From an uncultured Bartonella sp. (lineage in GTDB: Bacteria > Pseudomonadota > Alphaproteobacteria > Rhizobiales > Rhizobiaceae): DNA of 64,000 nt. Positions 9,403 through 18,233 of the stretch are shown in pieces. The notes below the pieces were generated by a model. It saw nothing but the letters and a program-made list of their open reading frames with translations, searched no databases and was not told the DNA's origin. The translations under genes and the position numbers were made by a program. The DNA lies in contig NZ_CAMLFE010000005.1 in assembly GCF_946479275.1 (NCBI RefSeq), forward strand, positions 282,700 through 346,699, in the 5' to 3' direction. How positions within the stretch are numbered: position 1 is the first letter of the stretch; every line of letters begins with the position of its first letter.

Positions 9403-9837
9403 AAAAAATATTTGCAGTTTCAAGTTTTTCATTCCCCGTAATGACTTTTTGCGAAAACTCAAAACCGAACGGAAAAGTTTTTATACTGTCAACGCCGAAA
9501 ACCAAAAACTTTTTATTTTCGGCTTTAACCACGTCATTCGGTTAAACAAAATCAGACCATAGAACCCGAAACTGGATTTTTATAATCTGCCTCGCGCTGG
9601 CAGCAAACAGGAATGATCAAACAAACGGCAGAAAGTTTTGAAATATGAATTGGCATTTTAAAGCCGCTTATTTTCCTGCTCTGTATATTTGCAGGTAACA
9701 CGCGCATTGATCTTGTTAATTTAAAAATATGCCCGTCAAGTTTGAAAAAACAATTGCCTAACTAGAGCACGAGTAAGCTAGTTTTAAAAGCGTCAAGCTT
9801 TTCGCGTGGTTCAAACGTGCCAATACAATGAACTGTT
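9403..9837. other. Intergenic, no supported gene
   Basis: About 435 AT-rich bases between the cysK terminator and the 3' end of the flavodoxin-like gene. There are loosely repeated A/T-rich words (AAAAGTTTTTAT and AAAACTTTTTAT near 9473-9514) but no good reading frame or RNA gene that I recognise. Confidence 0.4.
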
Positions 9838-10392
9838 TTATTTGCCGTTACAAAATTGTTTGGTAATTTCCGCCACATGATGTCCGAGATATTTGGCTGT
9901 GTTTAAATCTTCTATTTTTCGTGTGACATCCGGTGACGCATTATCCGACTGTGCCATAGCGCCGAGCCAGCTTCCGATGCCATTAAGATCATTGCATGTT
10001 TTACCGGAAAGCAAACCGAGATTGACCCATATCATCGCATGTTGGGCGGCAAAAAGGCTCATTGTCATCAAACGGTTGAGCTTGTCGCCATGTTCGGCTC
10101 CCGAATTGGTAAAACCTGCCGCAATCTTGTTGCGCCATTTCTGTTCAACAAAAGCCGGACCGGTTGAATCTTCCATGAATTGTTTGAAACGTGCACTCAC
10201 CGTACCATTATAGGTAGGCGAGCCGAAAATGATCGCATCGGCATTTTCAAGCAAGTTCCAATTGACTGGTTTTTCATCAAGCCCGATCAAAAATGTTTCG
10301 GCATTTTGTACTTCTTTCGCTCCCTCTTCGACATAATGCGCCAATTTTTCCGTGTGCCCGAAGCCACTATGATAAACAATTGCTATTTTCAT
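9838..10392 (-). CDS. Flavodoxin-like NAD(P)H reductase (WrbA-like)
   Basis: A 184-residue flavodoxin-fold protein. The FMN phosphate loop is HSGFGHTEKLA (about residues 8-18), followed by FGSPTYNGTVSARFKQFMEDS, the second flavin loop, and AAGFTNSGAEHGDKL. This pattern fits NAD(P)H:quinone or flavin reductases of the WrbA/flavodoxin_2 type acting in the cytosol. I start it at ATG 10392, with a GAGG about 11 bases away; a TTG at 10401 is the alternative. It stands alone, so the physiological substrate is unknown. Confidence 0.78.
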   Translation of the reverse strand: MKIAIVYHSGFGHTEKLAHYVEEGAKEVQNAETFLIGLDEKPVNWNLLENADAIIFGSPTYNGTVSARFKQFMEDSTGPAFVEQKWRNKIAAGFTNSGAEHGDKLNRLMTMSLFAAQHAMIWVNLGLLSGKTCNDLNGIGSWLGAMAQSDNASPDVTRKIEDLNTAKYLGHHVAEITKQFCNGK

Positions 10393-10676
10393 CTTCGCCA
10401 AAACCTCTAAAAAACGCGACTGACGGGGAAAGAAAAACGGTATCTTCCAGTCATCGGAAAGCTAATTCTAACAATATTTTATCGTTCTGTTTTCTTCGAA
10501 TTTTTTGTTAAAGATATGATTGTTATTCATGAATAGTGAAAGTGAAAGTGAAAGCTTCATGAACGGGAAAAACTGAAGACCGGCATAAGCAAAATTGCTG
10601 ACGTAAATGGATGTCTGCGAACGATTATTTTTCAACTCGGGTTAAACAAAACACGAAATAGAGATTGATTTGTCGG

Positions 10677-11231
10677 TCATTCGATATTTGAGGGGAACAA
10701 TGAAATTTTTGAATGATCGTGACGTTTCACAAATTTTATAGATGTGAGCGGAGCAATATCAATTTTGAATAAAGATGAAAGCGGTGCTTTCAACACGTCA
10801 ATCATAACCATTCGCAAAAAATTGGCGTCGGCGACAATCAATGTCGGTTCGGCATAATTCACGTGTTCAAGCCAGTCTACGGTCTTGTCATAAAGGGTTT
10901 TGAAAGAGGTTCCTCCATGTGGGGCTGAATAAGGGTCGCTCAACCATTGCTCAAGCTCGTCTTCCTCCTCCTTTGCAAGTTCTTTCAAAGCTTTTCTTTG
11001 CCAATGGCCGTAATCGATAACAGGAATTGAGAAATCTATTTTGAAATTAAGTCCCAATAATTCGACCGTGCGGATAGACGAGGTGAGATTGGCGCAAACA
11101 ATATTCATGCTCTTTTGAACCGAAAATTTTTCGGGCAAAAGAACATCGCTATCAAGACTTTCATTACCGGGAAAAATGCCACGCTGTTCGGCACGTGTCA
11201 TGCCATGAGTCATAATAATAATTTCCGCCAT
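10677..11231 (-). CDS. Histidine phosphatase family protein
   Basis: A 184-residue member of the histidine phosphatase (phosphoglycerate-mutase-like) superfamily. The catalytic motif is MTHGMT (His9) in place of the usual RHGxT, and the second half has PHGGTSF and the late strand TLIVADANFLR, in which the usual late His is not obvious. It is divergent from the cobalamin-riboswitch/cbtBA unit. Related phosphatases (CobC) act in cobalamin assembly, and phosphatases of this general kind sit beside CbtAB in other Rhizobiales, so a link to cobalt/B12 is plausible but unproven. The ATG at 11231 has CGGGAAG upstream; a TTG at 11261 would add ten residues. Confidence 0.68.
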   Translation of the reverse strand: MAEIIIMTHGMTRAEQRGIFPGNESLDSDVLLPEKFSVQKSMNIVCANLTSSIRTVELLGLNFKIDFSIPVIDYGHWQRKALKELAKEEEDELEQWLSDPYSAPHGGTSFKTLYDKTVDWLEHVNYAEPTLIVADANFLRMVMIDVLKAPLSSLFKIDIAPLTSIKFVKRHDHSKISLFPSNIE

Positions 11232-11329
11232 TTCGCTTCCCGATCTTTTTGTTTCATCCAAACACGATCAATTTCCAGATTGTCACAGACAGTAATCTAG
11301 TAGTTTTAAACAGAATTTGACAGGGATTT

Positions 11330-11470
11330 TGCTTGAGACTATGGTGAGCCTCACATTCAATTTCGTGGAACCCGGTGTCAATCCGGGGCGGTCGCGCCAC
11401 TGTGACTGTCTACCAATCATGGGACAGAAGCCAGAACTTCGATTTGATTGCTTTTTCCTTAAACTCAAGG
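11330..11470 (+). ncRNA. Cobalamin (AdoCbl) riboswitch
   Basis: The conserved core is clear: GAACCCGGTG...ATCCGGGGCGG, then the invariant CGCCACTGTGA at about 11395-11405, and later AGAAGCCAGAAC at about 11427-11438. A closing stem can form between CTTGAG (11332-11337) and CTCAAG (11464-11469). It ends just before the ribosome site of cbtB, so ligand binding probably hides that site and shuts cobalt uptake when B12 is plentiful. The exact edges are estimated by eye. Confidence 0.9.
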
Positions 11471-11494
11471 ACGCGTTATCCTGAAGGAGGTTTC

Positions 11495-11716
11495 ATGTCT
11501 ATTAAAACGGCGCATGCGCCGCAAACCATATTTGTTCCGGCCAAAACCATTCCGGTCAAAGCCATTTTGCCATGGGCTATTTTTGGCGGTCTTATCTGCC
11601 TCATCGCACTTTATTTCATCACCACAGAGCAAGGTGCATTGTCGCTTTTCAGCGGCACCACCATTCATGAATTCGTTCATGATGGGCGCCATCTTCTCGG
11701 CTTTCCATGTCATTGA
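11495..11716 (+). CDS. cbtB: Cobalt transporter subunit CbtB
   Basis: A 73-residue one-span membrane protein. Residues about 22-45 are the hydrophobic segment, and the C-terminus reads HEFVHDGRHLLGFPCH, the His-rich metal site that defines CbtB. AAGGAGG lies four to five bases before the ATG and immediately after the riboswitch. cbtA follows 12 bases later. CbtAB is predicted to import cobalt for cobalamin. Confidence 0.93.
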   Translation: MSIKTAHAPQTIFVPAKTIPVKAILPWAIFGGLICLIALYFITTEQGALSLFSGTTIHEFVHDGRHLLGFPCH

Positions 11717-11728
11717 GGAGATAGAATA

Positions 11729-12454
11729 ATGGGTTCACTCCTTTATCGGGGCATGCTTGTCGGCCTCGTTGCCGGTCTTATTGCGTTCGGATTTGCCCGC
11801 CTTTACGGCGAGCCTTATGTTGATCGTGCCATTGCTTTTGAAGAATCCCATGAAGCGGCAGAGGAAGCACAAAGTGGTCATTCCCATGAAGCTGAAGAAG
11901 AAGTTGTCAGCAGAAAAACACAGGCCGGTTTTGGCCTTTTGACTGCACTTGTGGTTTTTGGTGCGGGTGCAGGCGGGCTTTTTTCCTGTTTTTGCAGCTA
12001 TGCCTTCGGACGGTTGGGAAAATTAGGCATCATGGCCACAAGTCTCATAATTTCGGCTTCTGCCTTTATTTCGGTGGTATTGGTGCCGCAGTTGAAATAT
12101 CCATCCAACCCGCCAGCAGTCGGCCAACCCGAAACCATTGTTTCCCGTACCGAAGACTATTTCGCGCTTATTCTGGTGTCGCTTCTTGCCATGGTTCTGG
12201 TTTATGTTGCGGCAAACCGGCTTAAAGCCAAATTCGGCGGGCTGAATGCGGCGATTATTGCTATGATCGGCTATGCCGTATTCATGGGCTTAGTCTATTT
12301 CATTATGCCGGTTGTCAACGAAGTTCCAGCCGATTTTTCGGCTGATGTCTTGTGGCATTTCCGCATTGCGACTTTCGGTATTCAAGCCATATTGTGGCTG
12401 ATACTCGGTGTCGGTTTCGGTTATCTTGCCGAAAGACATATGAAAAAACTTTAG
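11729..12454 (+). CDS. cbtA: Cobalt transporter subunit CbtA
   Basis: A 241-residue inner-membrane protein with about five to six hydrophobic segments. After the first span (GMLVGLVAGLIAFGFARLYGEP) comes an acidic, His-containing loop (ESHEAAEEAQSGHSHEAEEE) likely to face the periplasm and bind metal. The length and order (cbtB then cbtA) are standard. Expression should follow the upstream cobalamin riboswitch. GAGGAG is eight bases before the start. Confidence 0.92.
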   Translation: MGSLLYRGMLVGLVAGLIAFGFARLYGEPYVDRAIAFEESHEAAEEAQSGHSHEAEEEVVSRKTQAGFGLLTALVVFGAGAGGLFSCFCSYAFGRLGKLGIMATSLIISASAFISVVLVPQLKYPSNPPAVGQPETIVSRTEDYFALILVSLLAMVLVYVAANRLKAKFGGLNAAIIAMIGYAVFMGLVYFIMPVVNEVPADFSADVLWHFRIATFGIQAILWLILGVGFGYLAERHMKKL

Positions 12455-12497
12455 CGAGGGATTGCAAGGAGTAGCCAAAGCGGAAATTTTCACGAAA

Positions 12498-12578
12498 AAC
12501 TTTTATCTTCGACAAGTTACTTTTGTCTTCGACGGGGAACTTTCTGTCTTCAACAATGAACTTTCTGTCTTGGACAGG
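12498..12578. repeat. Four degenerate ~20-bp direct repeats
   Basis: Four consecutive units of about 20-21 bases share AACTTT.TGTCTTCGAC-like cores. The two middle-right units share AACTTTCTGTCTT exactly. They lie between cbtA and the D-aminopeptidase gene. No protein reading frame covers them. They may be replication slippage products or a regulatory array. Confidence 0.55.
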
Positions 12579-12731
12579 AATTTGTCCAGGTTTCCGCTTC
12601 TATTCCTTGCATCACCAATTCACTTTCTGTCATAATCGTTGTCTCTATAACAGAAGGTTTTAACCTTTTGTTTGTTTTGGCGCGGCTTTCGACCGGTCGC
12701 GGATTTTAAAAAACAGGACAATGAGAATTTT

Positions 12732-13553
12732 ATGAAAATTTACATTTCAGCCGATATTGAGGGGGTGGCCGGTGTTGTTATCCCTCAGCAATGTTCATCC
12801 GGCAATGCCGAATATGAGCGGGCGCGCCGCCTAATGACCAACGAAGTCAATGCTGCTGTTACCGGTGCATTTGAAGCCGGTGCAAAAGAGGTTGTTGTGA
12901 ACGATTCCCACGGTGCAATGGTCAATCTCGTTCCCGAACTCCTCCATCCCGATGCCGAACTTATTCAGGGAAAACCGAAACCGCAAAATATGGCTTGCGG
13001 CCTTGCCGATGGCGGTTTCGACATGGTTTTTCTTGTTGGCCACCACGCCGGTGCAAGTCTTGAAGGTGTGCTTGCCCACACCACCAACAGCCGCGCTTTC
13101 CGTGCTGTCTATCTTGGCGACAAACGATTGGGAGAACCCGGCATTTATGGCGCCTATGCGGGTGAACTTGGTATCCCTGTCGGGCTTTTAACCGGCGACA
13201 ATTGCCTTGAAGAACAAAACAGGGAATTTTTCCCCAAAGCGAGATTTGCAACAGTCAAACATGCTTATGCCAATCGTGCTGCGCGTTCTCTTTCGCCCAC
13301 AAAATCGTGCGAAAAAATAAAAGCGGCCGCCTTTGAAGCTGTCAAAAACAAGCATGAAATGAAGCCCTTTATTATACGCCCACCTTTTATGGTGAAATTC
13401 GAGGTTCTTTGGCCGGCCCTTGCCGATCAGGCCGCACATCTACCTCCGGCCAAGCGTATTGATGCGGTAACAATCGGCTTTGACTGCAATTCGGTTCGCG
13501 ATGCAATCGGTTGGATGAGCGCTGTTTCTGCACTTGCCGCTTCAGTCATGTGA
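12732..13553 (+). CDS. M55 family D-aminopeptidase (DppA-like)
   Basis: A 273-residue zinc aminopeptidase related to Bacillus DppA, which cleaves D-Ala-D-Ala and similar short D-peptides in the cytosol. The metal ligands can be placed: D8 and E10 in SADIEG, H60 in NDSHGAM, H104 in GHHAGAS, and a Glu near 135 (GEPG). These match the DppA numbering closely. I use the ATG at 12732 because the protein begins there in the family; upstream in-frame codons only add an unrelated stretch. It is near the peptide transporter cluster that starts at 15.3 kb on the other strand and may process imported peptides or cell-wall fragments. Confidence 0.9.
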   Translation: MKIYISADIEGVAGVVIPQQCSSGNAEYERARRLMTNEVNAAVTGAFEAGAKEVVVNDSHGAMVNLVPELLHPDAELIQGKPKPQNMACGLADGGFDMVFLVGHHAGASLEGVLAHTTNSRAFRAVYLGDKRLGEPGIYGAYAGELGIPVGLLTGDNCLEEQNREFFPKARFATVKHAYANRAARSLSPTKSCEKIKAAAFEAVKNKHEMKPFIIRPPFMVKFEVLWPALADQAAHLPPAKRIDAVTIGFDCNSVRDAIGWMSAVSALAASVM

Positions 13554-13560
13554 GAGAAGG

Positions 13561-13616
13561 CTTGAACTTTTTTTAAAACCATGAAAGCGGGTAAAAACCT
13601 GCTTTCATGGTTCAAG
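13561..13616. terminator. Hairpin after the D-aminopeptidase gene
   Basis: A perfect 11-base stem (ACCATGAAAGC 13578-13588 / GCTTTCATGGT 13601-13611) is flanked by a second pairing, CTTGAAC with GTTCAAG. There is no long T run after it on the plus strand, so it may terminate by another route or protect the mRNA end. Confidence 0.55.
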
Positions 13617-13888
13617 AAAAATAACTTTATAGTTGTCACATATTCCTAGTGTTTATTATTTAAATTCAAATCCTTAAATATCCTGGATAGATGTTCTCGC
13701 TCCATTGACTAACGTGAGCGCTAAATTTCCATTGAAGTTTTTAAAATCTTTATCAAACAACTATATTTCATGTTCTTTAATCTCGTAAAAAAGAAAAAAT
13801 GATCTTTATTATTGAATTATATTTATAATTATGCAATTTCTAAAATTTTCGTAGATTTAAATTATTTCGCCACTTTCAGGAGAACTTA
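13617..13888. other. AT-rich intergenic stretch before the accessory spot
   Basis: Strongly AT-rich, more so than the flanking metabolic genes. No reading frame with a recognisable product. A nuclease domain that might belong with the downstream DNA-binding protein is not encoded here in any frame that I can read. The end holds the AGGAG ribosome site of the next gene. Confidence 0.4.
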
Positions 13889-14281
13889 ATGAAAATTTGG
13901 TCAAAAATATTAACTCGTAGCGACGCACAACAAAAAACACGCGGTTCAAAAATGCCGTTCCTTCGGTTAACTAAAGGAAAAGTCATTAAAGATGATAATT
14001 GGTTTAAGGATTATTTTTTTGAACCGTTAAATTGGGTAGATAGAGGATCGATCTCCGAGGCTACTTCGAAGTTCGATATATATATTTTAGGAACATTTAT
14101 TGCAACTCGAGAGCTTAAGTTGAATCACAAGACTGTGCGCTCTATGAACCATTCCGCTCCTCGCACTCACCTACTGTACGACAACTTCGTCAGAAATCAT
14201 TTGGAACAAGTAAATCTCGTCGGTAAAGTTGTCAGGATTATACAAAAACCGGAGAAAAATTACGAGCTGCATTTTGGTTGA
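13889..14281 (+). CDS. Small protein like the B3 DNA-binding domain of restriction enzymes
   Basis: A 130-residue protein. From about residue 9 the pattern (LTRSDAQQ, then MPFLRLTKG, WFKDYFFEPLNWVDRG, and a late LLYDNFVRNHL) recalls the C-terminal B3-like DNA-recognition domain of PLD-type restriction endonucleases such as NgoFVII/BfiI. That is a memory-based match and the main uncertainty. No catalytic domain is attached. AGGAG lies seven bases before the ATG, so it looks translated as it is and not merely a gene end. The last 44 bases overlap the 3' end of the convergent methyltransferase gene. The AT-rich setting and lone domain suggest a remnant or accessory restriction-modification unit acquired by transfer. 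Confidence 0.5.
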   Translation: MKIWSKILTRSDAQQKTRGSKMPFLRLTKGKVIKDDNWFKDYFFEPLNWVDRGSISEATSKFDIYILGTFIATRELKLNHKTVRSMNHSAPRTHLLYDNFVRNHLEQVNLVGKVVRIIQKPEKNYELHFG

Positions 14282-15104
14282 TTGATCTATTAGAATGGTC
14301 TCTGCGGATAATTTCTAAATTCTCTGCAGGTAACACTTCAAATATACGTTGAGATGCGATCTCAATCATATCCACATTTTTTAGTTTGAATAAGGCGTTA
14401 TGTTTGTTAAGCTCGATCCCGATGAATTGACGGTTTTCTTGTGCAGCAGCAACAAGAAAACTACCTGATCCACAAGTATTATCTAGAATCATATCACCTT
14501 TATTCGTATAGGTACGAATCAAATATCTTCCTAATTCAATGGGCTTTTGCGTAGGATGCCAGACTTTTCCTTCGCTCTCAGCAGTTTTGAAATAGATTAC
14601 GTCCGTTGGATATCGTTCACCTTTCGATTTAACGTGATGAGGTTGAAAATCTCCATAACTTCCAGTTAATTGATTCTTCCTCGTTCCTTTGTCATAAGGA
14701 AGTCCTGCAGACATTTGTGGAATATAATTGGGTTGAGACGGATAAAAAACACATATGTCCTCATGTTTGCGGAGTGGTTGTTTTTTTGCGTTCAAAAAAT
14801 TTGTTGATTTGGATTTTACCCATGTAATTTTATATTTGAACCATTTTTCATTACTTAAAATGACATGAGCGGTAAATGGCCCTTGCGACATTAAGAGAAC
14901 GGCACCTCTCGGAGCTAATATGCGCTTATATTGTGCCCAAAGTAATTCGAATGGGATTATAGAGTCCCATTCATTTTGTGTCGTTCCATATGGAAGATCA
15001 CAGAGAACAAGATTTATAGATCTACTGGGGATTTTCTCCATAATCTCAAGACAGTCACCTTCGAATAAGTAGGATTTGCGGTTCATAAACATCTCTCGTT
15101 CCAT
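14238..15104 (-). CDS. Beta-class site-specific DNA methyltransferase
   Basis: A 288-residue amino-methyltransferase (N6-adenine or N4-cytosine). The catalytic motif IV is DLPYG (in LVLCDLPYGTTQNEWD, about residues 36-40), and the SAM motif I lies after it (NTCGSGSFLVAA, about 208-219), the order of the beta class. HPTQKP, seen in many such enzymes, precedes motif I. No recognition-domain insertion is large enough to predict the site. The start is unsure: an AAGGA abuts ATG 15104, while GAGAG suits the later ATG at 15086. The 3' end overlaps the convergent small DNA-binding gene by 44 bases, so the two probably move together. A phage-type or orphan methylase is the alternative reading. Confidence 0.87.
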   Translation of the reverse strand: MEREMFMNRKSYLFEGDCLEIMEKIPSRSINLVLCDLPYGTTQNEWDSIIPFELLWAQYKRILAPRGAVLLMSQGPFTAHVILSNEKWFKYKITWVKSKSTNFLNAKKQPLRKHEDICVFYPSQPNYIPQMSAGLPYDKGTRKNQLTGSYGDFQPHHVKSKGERYPTDVIYFKTAESEGKVWHPTQKPIELGRYLIRTYTNKGDMILDNTCGSGSFLVAAAQENRQFIGIELNKHNALFKLKNVDMIEIASQRIFEVLPAENLEIIRRDHSNRSINQNAARNFSPVFV

Positions 15105-15320
15105 TCCTTGTCGGAAAAACGATAGCTTCTTTTGATTTATAAAATACTTTTTAATATCATTAATAAATTATAAATATTATTCATCAATTCGTGAGATAAA
15201 TTTCAGACATATAAATTAGTCCCACAGAACGATTGTAATTCTCCTGTTTGAACCTTATTCATGGATGAAATTTGTCGAATAATTGAATGCCAAATGACGG
15301 TTATCATATATTGAATATCA

Positions 15321-16250
15321 TCAATAGATGCCGGTATGGATTTCACCATCTTGGCCCATCCATGCGCGATACATTCCCTCGCTATTGAAAGGCAGACAGA
15401 CTTCACCCTTGGCATTAACGGCAATAAGCCCACCCTCGCCGCCAATTTTTGCGAGATCTTTGACAACCGATTGCGCGGCTTCTTCAAGTGTTTCTTTTCC
15501 CCAGCGGATACGGGCGTCAATTTCGTGCGCTGCGGCATAGCGGATAAAATATTCGCCATGTCCGGTTGCCGAAACTGCACAGGTTTTGTCATCTGCCCAT
15601 GTTCCGGCACCGATAACAGGACTATCGCCGACACGACCGGGGAACTTGGCAGTCATTCCGCCGGTTGATGTTGCCGCAGCCACATGGCCGAAAACATCAC
15701 AGGCAACAGCGCCAACTGTGCCATGGCGCCGTGAGGGATCATTTTCTTCGCCACCATTACGGCGCCGCTCCATTTCCTGTTCAAGTGCTTTCATGCGCCG
15801 TTCGGTGTAAAACCATTCGGCCGGTTTGATCTCAAGCCCGATCTCGCGGCAAAATTCGTTAGCTCCTTCACCGGCAAGAAAAACATGTTCGGTTTTTTCC
15901 ATAACAGCGCGGGCTGCAAGAACCGGATGACGCGGCCCGAAAATTCCGGCAACGGCACCGGCATTGCGGTCGCGCCCGTCCATAATAGCCGCATCCATTT
16001 CCTGTGTACGTTTGGTGGTATAAACAGCGCCACGACCGGCATTGAAAAGCGGATCGTCTTCCAGTGCCATAACGGAAGCGGTGACCGCGTCAATGGCCGA
16101 GCCATTTGCTTTAAGTACAGCGCGCCCTGCCTCAAGTGCCAATGTCAATCCATGACGATAGGCTCTTTCTTTTTCTTCCGTCATATCTTTCGAGCGCATT
16201 GTGCCGGCGCCACCATGAATGGCGATAACCGGTTTTACAGGAGACGACAT
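15321..16250 (-). CDS. iaaA: Isoaspartyl peptidase/L-asparaginase, Ntn-hydrolase
   Basis: A 309-residue plant-type asparaginase that self-cleaves before Thr178 in RRHGTVGAVA to free the nucleophile. IAIHGGAG at the N-terminus and the GDSPVIGAGTWAD and GHGEYFIR blocks are characteristic. It removes isoaspartyl residues from peptides and hydrolyses some beta-aspartyl peptides. It lies about 60 bases after the permease gene at the 3' end of the Gsi-like transport operon. In E. coli iaaA likewise neighbours the glutathione transporter gsiABCD, which supports the peptide-import reading of this cluster. Confidence 0.92.
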   Translation of the reverse strand: MSSPVKPVIAIHGGAGTMRSKDMTEEKERAYRHGLTLALEAGRAVLKANGSAIDAVTASVMALEDDPLFNAGRGAVYTTKRTQEMDAAIMDGRDRNAGAVAGIFGPRHPVLAARAVMEKTEHVFLAGEGANEFCREIGLEIKPAEWFYTERRMKALEQEMERRRNGGEENDPSRRHGTVGAVACDVFGHVAAATSTGGMTAKFPGRVGDSPVIGAGTWADDKTCAVSATGHGEYFIRYAAAHEIDARIRWGKETLEEAAQSVVKDLAKIGGEGGLIAVNAKGEVCLPFNSEGMYRAWMGQDGEIHTGIY

Positions 16251-16311
16251 TTCAAAGTCCTTTCAAAAAACCATTTCAGGCTATTTTTAAAAAATAGCAT
16301 TTCGACGCCGG

Positions 16312-17199
16312 TCAATTGACGTCGATTTTTGGATCAAGCGCGTCACGCAAGCCATCGCCGAAAACATTGAAGGCCAAAACAGTAACGAAAATTGCAATAC
16401 CCGGATAAAGGGTGAGGTGGTCGGCAACGCCCATATAGCTGCGGCCTGCGGCAAGCATTGCCCCCCATTCCGAGCTTGGTGGTTGGGCACCAAGGCCGAT
16501 AAAGGAAAGGCTTGCAGCAGTCAGAATAGATGTGCCGATACGCATGGAAAAATAGACAATCACATTGGGCAATGTTCCGGGCAGCAAATGGCGCAATACG
16601 ATCATATGATCGGAAACACCGATGGCACGCGCCGCATCAATATAGACAGCCTTTTTCATCGAAAGCGTGGTACCGCGCGAAAGGCGGGCAAAAACCGGTA
16701 CGGAAAACACTGCAACCGCGTAAATCACATTGTCAATTCCCGGCCCCAGAATGGCAATCACGGCAATGGCAAGCAAAATGCCGGGGAAGGCAAACAGCAC
16801 ATCGGAAATGCGCATAATGAGAGAGTCGAGAAAGCCGCCATAAAAGCCTGCGAGAATTCCCAGAAACACACCGATAAGACCGCCAAGCGTAACCGATAGA
16901 AAACCGACAGCCAGAGAGATACGCCCGCCATAAATGATGCGGGTAAATATATCGCGGCCATATTCATCGGTTCCTGCCCAGTGGGCGGCAGATGAACCCT
17001 GCAAAATGGCGTTATAATCGGCACTATTGGGGTCAAGCGTCATGAATAAGGGAGCGAAAATAGCCGAGCCGATCAACAAAAGCAGAAAAACAAGTGCCAC
17101 AATTGCCGCTTTCTGACGCGCGAAACGGCGCAAAAATTCGCCGAAGGGCTTGCGCGTTGCCTCGGCAACAAGTGTATCGGATGAAGTGTTCGCACTCAT
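16312..17199 (-). CDS. gsiD: Peptide/glutathione ABC transporter permease, GsiD-like
   Basis: A 295-residue inner-membrane permease of the DppC/GsiD class. After a cytosolic N-terminus come a first span ([21 protein letters not shown]) and the C-terminal permease domain with the [20 protein letters not shown] block, the standard DppC signature. It overlaps the upstream permease gene by four bases, so translation is coupled. Glutathione as substrate is inferred from gene order; dipeptides are equally possible. Confidence 0.87.
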   Translation of the reverse strand: MSANTSSDTLVAEATRKPFGEFLRRFARQKAAIVALVFLLLLIGSAIFAPLFMTLDPNSADYNAILQGSSAAHWAGTDEYGRDIFTRIIYGGRISLAVGFLSVTLGGLIGVFLGILAGFYGGFLDSLIMRISDVLFAFPGILLAIAVIAILGPGIDNVIYAVAVFSVPVFARLSRGTTLSMKKAVYIDAARAIGVSDHMIVLRHLLPGTLPNVIVYFSMRIGTSILTAASLSFIGLGAQPPSSEWGAMLAAGRSYMGVADHLTLYPGIAIFVTVLAFNVFGDGLRDALDPKIDVN

Positions 17200-18116
17200 G
17201 AGTAACGGATCTCCGGATTAACAAAAGCATAGAGAACATCAACCAGAAGATTGATAAGGATGAACTCTAGTGAAAAGAGCAAGATCAGCGCCTGAAGAAC
17301 CGGATAGTCGCGATAGGAGACTGAATCGATCAACAGTCGTCCAAGCCCCGGCCACGAAAACACTGTCTCGACAACAATCGAACCACCAAGCAAAAAGCCG
17401 AATTGCAGACCCACCATGGTGATGACCGGAATAAGCGCGTTGCGCAATGTGTGTTTCCATGTCACCAGACGTTCGGGAACCCCCTTGGCGCGCGCAGTGC
17501 GGATATAATCCTCACGTGATATTTCGATAAAAGCCGAACGCGAAAACCGTGCCATAACAGCGGCAACCCCGACGCCAAGCGTAAACGACGGCATAATAAA
17601 ATGAAGTGCTGTTCCATAACCGCCGGTGGGAAGAAGGCCAAGCCGCACAGAAAACAGATTGATTAAGAGAAGACCAAGCCAGAAGACCGGAAATGAAATG
17701 CCAGAAACGGCCACAACCATACCGGTATAATCCTGCCAACGCCCTCTTTTGACCGCCGAAAAAACACCGATTAAGAGCCCCAATATGGTTGACCAGATCA
17801 TCGAAAAAACGGTGAGCCAGACAGTTGGCATAAAACGTTCGCCAATTTCCGAGGAAACGGGTTTGCGGGTTTTCAAGGATTCGCCAAAATCACCATGAAC
17901 GGCGTTTTCCACAAAGGTCACATATTGCGCCCATATCGGACGATCAAGACCAAGTTGCGAGCGCATGGCTTCCACCGTTTCGGCATCGGCATCAACACCG
18001 GCTGCAAGGCGGGCAGGATCGCCTGGCAAAAGCCGGACAAAACCGAATACGATGAGTGATATGACAAAAATCACCGGTATGATGGAAAGCAGGCGTTTGA
18101 TAATAAAAGCAAACAT
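17196..18116 (-). CDS. gsiC: Peptide/glutathione ABC transporter permease, GsiC-like
   Basis: A 306-residue DppB/GsiC-class permease. The N-terminus ([20 protein letters not shown]) is the first span. LLPGDPA follows, and the [32 protein letters not shown] stretch is the loop that touches the ATPase. C-terminal [21 protein letters not shown] is also typical. It pairs with the GsiD-like protein to form the membrane channel. Confidence 0.88.
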   Translation of the reverse strand: MFAFIIKRLLSIIPVIFVISLIVFGFVRLLPGDPARLAAGVDADAETVEAMRSQLGLDRPIWAQYVTFVENAVHGDFGESLKTRKPVSSEIGERFMPTVWLTVFSMIWSTILGLLIGVFSAVKRGRWQDYTGMVVAVSGISFPVFWLGLLLINLFSVRLGLLPTGGYGTALHFIMPSFTLGVGVAAVMARFSRSAFIEISREDYIRTARAKGVPERLVTWKHTLRNALIPVITMVGLQFGFLLGGSIVVETVFSWPGLGRLLIDSVSYRDYPVLQALILLFSLEFILINLLVDVLYAFVNPEIRYS

Positions 18117-18233
18117 CGAAAATCCCGAACTTCAAGGTGAATGGCGCGAACACGCGCCTATTCTCCGTTATTATCCAGTTTAAAAACCCGTGTTTTAATG
18201 GATAACCACGGGTTCAATTCAAAAAACACCGTT

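Noticed and set aside
15203..15634. A 143-residue minus-strand frame partly over the iaaA 3' end
   Set aside because: It overlaps the clearly coding iaaA frame, has no ribosome site and has no recognisable domain.
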